Shown here one piece after another: positions 6,389 through 11,255 of a stretch of DNA of 11,255 nt; the first letter of the stretch is position 1, and every line of letters begins with the position of its first letter. This DNA comes from Nitrospirota bacterium (GTDB lineage Bacteria > Nitrospirota > Thermodesulfovibrionia > Thermodesulfovibrionales > UBA6898). The translations under genes and the position numbers were made by a program. The stretch is from the NCBI GenBank assembly GCA_029858145.1, contig JAOUFP010000042.1, forward strand, positions 1-11,255, written 5' to 3'. The notes beneath the pieces are model-generated. The model was given only the letters and a program-made list of their open reading frames with translations, was not told the DNA's origin and ran no database searches.

Positions 6389-7144
6389 TCAACTCCGGCT
6401 GAGCGTCAACCTCTCAAGAAACTGAAACACCGCCTTTTGGCAGTTCTCTGAGGCAAGCAGCACGTCCCATTTTCCCCTGTCGCGGTCCTCCACGCTGTTG
6501 CTGATCCCCCTCATCTCAACAAAAGGTATTCCATAAAGACGGCAGATGTGAGCAACCGCGGCCCCTTCCATATTTTCGCAGAGAGGACTGAATTTTTCGG
6601 AGAGTTCCCGGGCCCGCTGCATGGTTCCTGTGCAGGCAGAGACTGTCAGGAATATCCCCGATTGTGCCGCTGCGACATTTCCGGATGCCTCCAGTGCAAG
6701 TCTGCTCATGCGTCTGTCGACCGGGAATTCATTGAAATACCGCCTCCCGCGTATCTTTACGAGCGGTATCCCCGTTATTTCGAGGGAATGGATGCCGTCT
6801 TTCAGCAGAACCCCCTCGTCAGCATAGATCTCTTTTGAAGCAACGGCGATATCACCGGCCTTCAGCCCTGAGGAAGGAAAAGCGCCCCCGATGCCGAAGT
6901 TTATGATGCATGACGGAGAGAATTTCTCAATGAGCACGGTCACGGCATGCGCGGCATTCGTCTTTCCCATGCCTGATATGCCAAAAACGACGCGCTTTCC
7001 CTCAACGGTGCCTGAACGGAAGGCCGGATGCCCGGGAAGGCTTTTCCCTGCAGTTTTAAACGTGCTGCTGAACAGTGTCCCCTCGGAAATAACCGAGGCC
7101 ATAATCCCGATACATTTTTTATTCACTGATCCTGAAAAACGCAC
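6389..7144 (-). CDS. mqnB: Futalosine hydrolase MqnB
   Basis: MqnB cleaves the N-glycosidic bond of futalosine, releasing hypoxanthine and giving dehypoxanthine futalosine in the alternative menaquinone pathway. The 251-residue protein belongs to the purine nucleoside phosphorylase/MTA-SAH nucleosidase superfamily. It shows NFGIGGAF (about residues 82-89), the signature ENMEGAAVAH (190-199), and RGISNSVEDRDRGKW (212-226), whose GISN..E.RD....W pattern distinguishes MqnB from ordinary MTA/SAH nucleosidases. The start is uncertain: the GTG at 7144 gives the full length, but a GTG at 7126 would place the first strand (KCIGIM) nearer the usual family position. Neither has a good Shine-Dalgarno. 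A zinc-ribbon gene and mqnD follow on the same strand. Presence of MqnB implies the hydrolase route, as opposed to adenosine deamination-free variants. Confidence 0.88.
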   Translation of the reverse strand: MRFSGSVNKKCIGIMASVISEGTLFSSTFKTAGKSLPGHPAFRSGTVEGKRVVFGISGMGKTNAAHAVTVLIEKFSPSCIINFGIGGAFPSSGLKAGDIAVASKEIYADEGVLLKDGIHSLEITGIPLVKIRGRRYFNEFPVDRRMSRLALEASGNVAAAQSGIFLTVSACTGTMQRARELSEKFSPLCENMEGAAVAHICRLYGIPFVEMRGISNSVEDRDRGKWDVLLASENCQKAVFQFLERLTLSRS

Positions 7145-7170
7145 CTTTTTCTTTTGATTTCAATGTATTT

Positions 7171-7179
7171 ATCATAGCA
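7171..7179 (-). promoter_or_regulatory. Candidate extended -10 promoter of mqnB
   Basis: The minus strand reads TGCTATGAT, a TGn-extended -10 box (TATGAT, five of six consensus bases). The -35 region is only a T-rich run. Transcription would start about 20 nt before the GTG at 7144. It lies back to back with the rpsB promoter, whose -35 starts 7 nt away. Confidence 0.45.
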
Positions 7180-7185
7180 CAGGCC

Positions 7186-7214
7186 TTGAAAAAAAAGATT
7201 TTCTATGTTAATCT
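7186..7214 (+). promoter_or_regulatory. Promoter of the rpsB operon
   Basis: A -35 TTGAAA (7186-7191) and a -10 TAATCT (7209-7214) are separated by exactly 17 nt, and the -10 is preceded by TGT (extended -10). The predicted start is about 7221, the first base of the leader hairpin. An inverted repeat, AAAGATT (7194-7200)/AATCTTT (7210-7216), spans the spacer and the -10 box and could act as an operator, although AT-rich promoters can show such repeats by chance. Confidence 0.6.
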
Positions 7215-7220
7215 TTCTAA

Positions 7221-7331
7221 CCTGAAAAACCTTTTTCAGGAATAAATTCACACGCCGGCTACAGTTCTGCGATGGTCCTTTTAAAAAGGGTGAGCAGAAC
7301 AGGCGGAGGAAAAAACCATAGGAGGAAAATC
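7221..7331 (+). promoter_or_regulatory. Structured 5' leader of rpsB, candidate S2 autoregulatory element
   Basis: Two hairpins lie between the promoter and rpsB. The first is CCTGAAAAA (7221-7229)/TTTTTCAGG (7232-7240) at the very 5' end of the predicted mRNA. The second has a 7-bp outer stem, GTTCTGC (7264-7270)/GCAGAAC (7294-7300). An asymmetric internal loop (GATGG on one side, TGA on the other) separates it from an inner stem, TCCTT (7276-7280)/AAGGG (7286-7290). A stem interrupted by an asymmetric loop shortly before the start codon is the usual form of ribosomal protein leader sites, and rpsB leaders are known S2 targets in gammaproteobacteria. Binding by S2 here is inference. A purine-rich GGCGGAGGA (7302-7310) precedes the true Shine-Dalgarno and might be a standby ribosome site. 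Confidence 0.5.
7320..7325 (+). promoter_or_regulatory. Shine-Dalgarno of rpsB, deciding its start
   Basis: A perfect AGGAGG lies 6 nt before the ATG at 7332. This selects MAVVSMKEL as the N-terminus of S2 and argues against the in-frame ATG at 7272, which has no ribosome binding site and would add 20 residues unlike S2. Confidence 0.9.
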
Positions 7332-8099
7332 ATGGCAGTAGTTTCAATGAAGGAATTGCTTGAGGCTGGAGTACACTTTGGTCATCAGGTAAAGCGCTGG
7401 AATCCGAAGATGAAAAGATATATCTTCGGCGAAAGAAACGGTATTTATATCATCGACCTGCAGAAGACCCTGCGGGGTCTGGAAGATGCGTATGCATTTG
7501 TCAGGGATCAGGCTGCAACAGGCGCGGGAGTGCTCTTCGTCGGCACCAAAAAGCAGGCGCAGGATGCGATCATGGAAGAGGCCAACAGGGCATCAGCCTT
7601 CTACATCAACCAGAGATGGCTGGGGGGAATGCTGACAAACTTTACGACCGTAAAAAAGAGCATCGAGCGCCTCAAGAAGCTCGAGACGATGAAGGAAGAC
7701 GGCACGCTGCAGCTTCTCACGAAAAGAGAGGCCTCCGCTCTCGAAAAAGAGAGGGAAAAACTCTCCAAAAACCTTTCCGGAATCAAAGAGATGAAAGAGC
7801 TTCCGGGAGTCATCTTCATTATTGATCCCAAAAAGGAAAAGATAGGTGTTGCCGAGTCAAGGAAATTATCGATACCGACCGTGGCGGTTGTTGACACCAA
7901 CTGCGATCCCGACGAAATCAATCACGTCATTCCAGGGAACGACGACGCGATAAGGGCCATCAAACTCCTTACCTCAAAGATGGCTGATGCCGTAATCGAA
8001 GGAAGAGCTGCGCTCACCAAGGAATCCCAGCAGGAAGAGGAAAAGGGACAGATTGAAGAGAAAATCAAGACAGAAGAGGCAGCGGAGGTAACAGAATGA
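7332..8099 (+). CDS. rpsB: 30S ribosomal protein S2
   Basis: S2 is a primary-to-late assembly protein of the small ribosomal subunit, at the head-body junction, and is needed for S1 binding. The 255-residue product begins MAVVSMKELLEAGVHFGHQ, the standard S2 start. It continues with RWNPKMKRYIFGERNGIYIIDLQKT and, in mid-protein, NQRWLGGMLTNF, both family signatures. The ALEKEREKLSKNLSGIKEM coiled-coil protrusion and the VAVVDTNCDPDEINHVIPGNDDA stretch are also typical. The C-terminal 30 or so residues are Glu- and Lys-rich and probably flexible. It is the first gene of a rpsB-tsf-pyrH-frr operon. Its TGA overlaps the tsf start codon (ATGA), implying coupled translation. Confidence 0.98.
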   Translation: MAVVSMKELLEAGVHFGHQVKRWNPKMKRYIFGERNGIYIIDLQKTLRGLEDAYAFVRDQAATGAGVLFVGTKKQAQDAIMEEANRASAFYINQRWLGGMLTNFTTVKKSIERLKKLETMKEDGTLQLLTKREASALEKEREKLSKNLSGIKEMKELPGVIFIIDPKKEKIGVAESRKLSIPTVAVVDTNCDPDEINHVIPGNDDAIRAIKLLTSKMADAVIEGRAALTKESQQEEEKGQIEEKIKTEEAAEVTE

Positions 8100-8716
8100 C
8101 GGAAATTTCAGCAAGCGTAGTAAAAGATCTCAGGGAAAAGACCGGCGCGGGCATGATGGAGTGCAAAAAGGCGCTCACCGAAAGCAGCGGCGACTTCGAA
8201 AAGGCCATTGATCTCCTCAGGCAGAAAGGGCTTGCCACTGCAGCAAAAAAGGCAGGCAGGACAGCCTCCGAAGGGATGATCGGGTCTTATATACATATGG
8301 ACAGAATAGGCGTAATGACTGAAGTCAACTGTGAAACGGACTTCGTGGCAAGGACCGATGACTTCAAAGAACTGGTCAAGGATATCGGCATGCATATCGC
8401 CGCCGCAAATCCCACCTACCTTTCAAGGGAAGACGTCCCCCAGGATGTTATAGAACGGGAAAAGGAAATATACCGGGCCCAGGTGACGAACAAACCACCG
8501 CAGGTAACAGAGAAGATAATAGAGGGAAAACTGGACAAATTCTTTTCTGAGACCTGTCTCCTTGAACAGATTTTCGTCAAAGACCCGGAACAGAAGAAAA
8601 AAATAAAGGATATTATTACCGAGAAAGTCGCCAAGCTTGGAGAAAACCTCATGGTCCGGAGATTCGTTCGGTTCCAGCTTGGTGAAAACCAGCCTTCCGG
8701 ACCGAAGAGCTGCTAA
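8096..8716 (+). CDS. tsf: Translation elongation factor Ts (short form)
   Basis: EF-Ts catalyses GDP release from EF-Tu. The 206-residue product has the N-terminal UBA-like domain (residues 1-50; VKDLREKTGAGMMECKKAL) that contacts EF-Tu. The core follows, with the TDFVAR motif at 81-86, whose Asp-Phe pair wedges into the EF-Tu magnesium site. At this length it is the short type, like the roughly 200-residue Thermus protein, with one core subdomain where Escherichia coli EF-Ts (about 280 residues) has two. The start overlaps the rpsB stop by 4 nt, and GGAGG (8084-8088) lies 7 nt before the ATG. pyrH follows 8 nt after the TAA. Confidence 0.97.
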   Translation: MTEISASVVKDLREKTGAGMMECKKALTESSGDFEKAIDLLRQKGLATAAKKAGRTASEGMIGSYIHMDRIGVMTEVNCETDFVARTDDFKELVKDIGMHIAAANPTYLSREDVPQDVIEREKEIYRAQVTNKPPQVTEKIIEGKLDKFFSETCLLEQIFVKDPEQKKKIKDIITEKVAKLGENLMVRRFVRFQLGENQPSGPKSC

Positions 8717-8724
8717 GGAGAGAA

Positions 8725-9471
8725 ATGGCCCGCAAATTTAAGAGGATACTCCTGAAAGTCAGTGGCGAAGCGCTCATGGGCGACAAGGGTTACGGAATCG
8801 ACGCGAATACCGTTGATTTCATGGCCAAAGAGATAAAGGACGTCTTTTCGATGGGTATCCAGCTCGCCATCGTGATCGGCGGCGGCAATATATTCCGGGG
8901 CGTACAGGCAAGCCTTGAGGGCATGGAGAGGGCATCTGCGGATTACATGGGCATGGTGGCGACCGTCATCAACGCCCTCGCCCTTCAGAACGCCCTCGAA
9001 AAACACGGCATCCCGACACGGGTGCAGTCTGCTATCGAGATGAAGGAACTTGCCGAATCATACATCCGCCGCAAGGCGATACGGCATCTTGAAAAGGGAC
9101 GTGTCGTTATCTTCGCGGCGGGCACGGGAAATCCTTACTTTACTACCGATACTGCAGCTGCCCTGCGGGCGATGGAGATCGGAGCGGAAGTTATCATGAA
9201 GGGAACCAAGGTGGACGGGGTATATTCCGCGGATCCTGTGAAGGACCCTCGCGCGGTAAAATTCAGCACCCTCAGCTATATCGACGTGCTGAAAAAGGGT
9301 CTCGGCGTCATGGATTCCACTGCAATATCATTATGTATGGACAATAACCTGCCGATTGTGGTATTCAATCTAAGAGGCAAAGGGAATATTCGGAAGGTAA
9401 TTGAGGGGAAAAAGATCGGCACGCTCGTTAGGGGGAACAATGATTCAGGAGCTAAGAAAAAAAACAAGTGA
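8725..9471 (+). CDS. pyrH: UMP kinase (uridylate kinase)
   Basis: PyrH phosphorylates UMP to UDP with ATP and is a hexameric cytoplasmic enzyme of the amino acid kinase superfamily, usually activated by GTP and inhibited by UTP. The 248-residue protein has the phosphate-binding KVSGEAL (residues 11-17), GGGNIFRG (52-59), the UMP-binding AAGTGNPYFTTDTAA (131-145) and TKVDGVYSADP (161-171). All are diagnostic. An AAGGAG Shine-Dalgarno lies 5 nt before the ATG. The last ten codons (GNNDSGAKKKNK) go past the usual end of the fold and lie within a 32-nt overlap with frr. The position between tsf and frr is the classic bacterial order. Confidence 0.98.
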   Translation: MARKFKRILLKVSGEALMGDKGYGIDANTVDFMAKEIKDVFSMGIQLAIVIGGGNIFRGVQASLEGMERASADYMGMVATVINALALQNALEKHGIPTRVQSAIEMKELAESYIRRKAIRHLEKGRVVIFAAGTGNPYFTTDTAAALRAMEIGAEVIMKGTKVDGVYSADPVKDPRAVKFSTLSYIDVLKKGLGVMDSTAISLCMDNNLPIVVFNLRGKGNIRKVIEGKKIGTLVRGNNDSGAKKKNK

Positions 9472-9997
9472 CAGGATGCAGGGCGCTATAGACGCGCTCA
9501 AAAAGGAATTCGCCTCTGTCAGGACCGGCAGGGCTTCCATGGGACTTCTCGACGGAATCGTCATCGACTATTACGGCACACCTACCCCTGTTCAGCAACT
9601 CGCAAGCCTCAGCATACCTGAAAGCAGGCAGATCGCCATCCAGCCCTGGGAGCAGAAATTAATCCCTGAAATCGAGAAGGCGATTATGAAATCCGATCTC
9701 GGACTTACGCCGATGAACGACGGCAGGACGATCAGGATTAATATCCCTGTCCTCACCGAAGAACGCAGAAAGCAACTGGTGAAGATCGTCAAGAAAAGGG
9801 CGGAGGAGTCGAGGATAGCGGTGCGCAACATCAGAAGAGACTCTAACGAAGAGCTGAAAAAACTCGAGAAAAATGAGCATGTCAGCGAAGACGAAGTGAA
9901 AAAAGAGCATGACGAGGTGCAGAAAATCACGGATTCGTTCATCAAAAAAATCGATGAACTGCTGGAGCATAAGGAAAAAGAGATCATGGAGGTATGA
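9440..9997 (+). CDS. frr: Ribosome recycling factor
   Basis: RRF, with EF-G, splits post-termination ribosomes. The start at 9440 gives 185 residues, the family's standard length. It begins MIQELRKKTSDRMQGAIDAL and has AGGGGG (9430-9435) 4 nt upstream; longer in-frame starts would add residues unlike RRF. VRTGRAS (27-33) and DYYGTPTPVQQLAS (from 43) are signature motifs. NDGRTIRINIPVLTEERR follows, as does the conserved VKIVKKRAEESRIAVRNIRRD helix. The start lies 32 nt inside pyrH in a different frame, so translation of the two is likely coupled. The next gene starts 2 nt after the TGA. Confidence 0.97.
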   Translation: MIQELRKKTSDRMQGAIDALKKEFASVRTGRASMGLLDGIVIDYYGTPTPVQQLASLSIPESRQIAIQPWEQKLIPEIEKAIMKSDLGLTPMNDGRTIRINIPVLTEERRKQLVKIVKKRAEESRIAVRNIRRDSNEELKKLEKNEHVSEDEVKKEHDEVQKITDSFIKKIDELLEHKEKEIMEV

Positions 9998-9999
9998 CA

Positions 10000-10137
10000 A
10001 TGAACAGTAATTTTGTATTGAAAGTAGAAGATGCGAAGCTTCCCGATGTACAGAAGGCCCTTCAGCAGGCCGGCATCAAGGTAAGAAGCATTATCGAAAT
10101 TTTCAAAGAGGAAGTCAAGAAAGAAGAAGCGAACTGA
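10000..10137 (+). CDS. Unnamed 45-residue protein between frr and dksA-like gene
   Basis: I do not recognise this protein. It begins MNSNFVLKVEDAKLPDVQKA and ends KKEEAN. GGAGG at 9988-9992 sits 7 nt before the ATG, 2 nt after the frr stop, and its TGA overlaps the next gene's start (TGATG). It fills the gap exactly, and both junctions look coupled, so it is very probably translated. The predicted pattern is a strand (FVLKVE), a helix (LPDVQKALQQAG), a strand (IKVRSIIEIF) and a charged tail (KEEVKKEE). A strand-helix-strand with a Gly turn before the second strand resembles half of an ACT-type ligand-binding domain. That is a speculative similarity. It could be a small partner of the DksA-like protein or of the ribosome; nothing in the sequence decides this. 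Confidence 0.72.
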   Translation: MNSNFVLKVEDAKLPDVQKALQQAGIKVRSIIEIFKEEVKKEEAN

Positions 10138-10793
10138 TGGCGGCAGCTTCCACCAGAAAGAGTGCGCAGAAAAAGACCGCTGTAAGGAAGAATGCGGTCA
10201 AATCCATCTCTGGCAGGACTGCAAAGTCTGCCGGCAAGGCGAAAAAAGACGTTGCCGCCAGAAAGACAGCGGGGAAAATCCCTGCCGCGCCAAAGACGGC
10301 GGCAAAAAAGACACCCGTAAAAAAGACGGTTCCACCTAAGGCAGGGGGGCCAAAGACCGCTGCACCAAAGTCAGCTGGAGTGAGAAAGCCTCAGCAGAAG
10401 GCAAAGACCTCTCAGGACAGATTGCTTGAGCTCAGAAAATCCCTGCTCAGGAAAAAAGAGGACATCCTGAAAGAGGCGAAAGAAGAGATTTCAAAATATA
10501 TCAGCGGCGAAAATAAGCAGCTTGTTGATACCGCCCTTGACGACGGCGACTGGGCTGTAGTTGATATCTCTGAAGATATCAGCCTGCTGAGGCTCTCCTC
10601 TCACAGGAAATTAATGCACGGCATCGACGAGGCGATCAGAAAAATCGCCGAGGGGACGTATGGCATCTGTGAAGAATGCAATGAGGAGATCAGCGAGAAA
10701 AGACTGCTGGTGCTGCCTGCGGCGACTCTCTGCATAGACTGCCAGGAGCACAAGGAGCAATTCGAGGCATTTTCGGCAGTGAGCGAAGAATAG
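10137..10793 (+). CDS. DksA/TraR-family regulator with histone H1-like N-terminal tail
   Basis: The 218-residue product has two parts. Residues 1-93 are a low-complexity Lys/Ala/Pro/Thr tail with repeated KTA, KKT and PKTA units, resembling the H1-like tails of bacterial nucleoid proteins. Residues 94-218 are a DksA/TraR domain: a long helical segment, then a zinc finger with Cys178, Cys181, Cys199 and Cys202 (YGICEEC and CIDCQE). The DxxDxA motif that DksA uses in the RNA polymerase secondary channel is present in modified form at 135-140 (DDGDWA). DksA proteins act with ppGpp to lower rRNA and ribosomal gene transcription. The ATG overlaps the preceding stop and has only a weak ribosome site, so translation is likely coupled. 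The tail may let it bind DNA non-specifically; that is inference. Confidence 0.85.
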   Translation: MAAASTRKSAQKKTAVRKNAVKSISGRTAKSAGKAKKDVAARKTAGKIPAAPKTAAKKTPVKKTVPPKAGGPKTAAPKSAGVRKPQQKAKTSQDRLLELRKSLLRKKEDILKEAKEEISKYISGENKQLVDTALDDGDWAVVDISEDISLLRLSSHRKLMHGIDEAIRKIAEGTYGICEECNEEISEKRLLVLPAATLCIDCQEHKEQFEAFSAVSEE

Positions 10794-10813
10794 TCCGTAA
10801 CGTACTTGTCAGG

Positions 10814-11255
10814 CTAACACTGACCATAGACCTCGGCAAGTATTTCGGCTGCGCCCTTTGCCAGCAATGCCTCGGCTAACGCCGTCCCGATCGCTTCAGC
10901 ATCTTCAGGACGCCCGGCGGAATACTCCCTGATAATCCTGTCGCCTGATACACTTCCGACCAGGCTGTCCATGACCAGCGTGCCGTCCTCCATTCTGGCA
11001 TATGCCGCTATCGGCACCTGACAGCCTCCCTCGAGTCTCTTCAGCAGCGCCCTTTCGGCCTTCACACAGATCGCGCTTTCCGCGTGATTCAACGGTGCGA
11101 TGAGTTTATGCGTAAAATCATCGTCAACCCTGCACTCTATCCCGATCGCGCCCTGTCCTATCGCCGGAAGCGTAATATCGGGAGAAAGAATTTCGGTAAT
11201 CCTGTCCGCCCATCCGAGTCTCTTTACTCCAGCAACTGCCAGGATTATGGCGTCG
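10814..11255 (-). CDS. hemC: Hydroxymethylbilane synthase (porphobilinogen deaminase), C-terminal part
   Basis: HemC polymerises four porphobilinogen units to hydroxymethylbilane in tetrapyrrole synthesis, in the cytoplasm. The C-terminal 146 residues are present; the reading frame runs off the right edge, so the start is not seen. DAIILAVAGVKRLGW and LPAIGQGAIGIECR are strong family signatures. EGGCQVPIAAYA contains the cysteine that covalently carries the dipyrromethane cofactor, so the enzyme should be functional. The C-terminus ends VYGQC. The gene is convergent with the dksA-like gene, with only 20 nt between the two stops and no obvious terminator. Confidence 0.95.
   Translation of the reverse strand, partial: DAIILAVAGVKRLGWADRITEILSPDITLPAIGQGAIGIECRVDDDFTHKLIAPLNHAESAICVKAERALLKRLEGGCQVPIAAYARMEDGTLVMDSLVGSVSGDRIIREYSAGRPEDAEAIGTALAEALLAKGAAEILAEVYGQC

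Noticed and set aside
7272..7331. In-frame 20-residue N-terminal extension of S2
   Set aside because: No ribosome binding site at 7272, sequence unlike S2, and a perfect AGGAGG before the ATG at 7332. The region is better read as leader RNA.
10137..10410. DNA repeat array in the Lys/Ala-rich region
   Set aside because: The repetition is at the protein level (KTA, KKT and PKTA units). The DNA units are irregular and there are no uniform repeats or spacers as in a CRISPR or tandem array.
10794..10813. Terminator between the operon and hemC
   Set aside because: The 20-nt gap shows only a very small imperfect palindrome and no T-run.

Overview
The window is a compact, mostly housekeeping stretch of a bacterial chromosome with moderate G+C. 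It carries two futalosine-pathway (menaquinone) genes, a short EF-Ts, and a DksA-type protein with a histone H1-like Lys/Ala/Pro tail. These fit an anaerobic or microaerophilic lineage such as Nitrospirota, or less likely Desulfobacterota. That placement is inferred from gene content; no rRNA gene or species marker is present.

Layout. Positions 1-890 (minus strand) hold surE followed by the first 41 codons of an FAD-dependent oxidoreductase. Positions 897-1222 are a divergent intergenic region containing a 151-bp MITE-like element with perfect 16-bp terminal inverted repeats. A lipoate/octanoate-protein ligase family gene (1223-2017, plus) overlaps tail-to-tail by 101 bp with a minus-strand membrane protein gene (1917-2972), which lies just downstream of a UvrD/PcrA-type helicase gene (3004-4962). 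Farther upstream on the minus strand is a menaquinone cluster: futalosine hydrolase (mqnB, 6389-7144), a 68-residue zinc-ribbon protein (6048-6254), and 1,4-dihydroxy-6-naphthoate synthase (mqnD, 5211-6047).

Divergent from mqnB is a tight translation operon on the plus strand, 7332-10793: rpsB, tsf, pyrH, frr, a 45-codon unnamed gene, and the H1-tailed DksA/TraR gene. Nearly every junction is overlapping or translationally coupled (ATGA at rpsB/tsf, a 32-nt overlap at pyrH/frr, TGATG before dksA). A sigma70-type promoter and a structured leader with two hairpins precede rpsB. The window ends in the 3' part of hemC (minus strand), convergent with the operon.

How the genes fit together: the operon joins ribosome assembly (S2), elongation (EF-Ts), pyrimidine nucleotide supply (UMP kinase), ribosome recycling (RRF) and a stringent-response-type RNA polymerase regulator. 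The mqn genes supply respiratory quinone, and lipoate ligase and hemC belong to cofactor supply. I saw no CRISPR array, phage, toxin-antitoxin, defence system or tRNA/rRNA gene. The parts least explained by known families are the 45-residue protein, the zinc-ribbon protein inside the mqn cluster, the rpsB leader and the MITE-like repeat.
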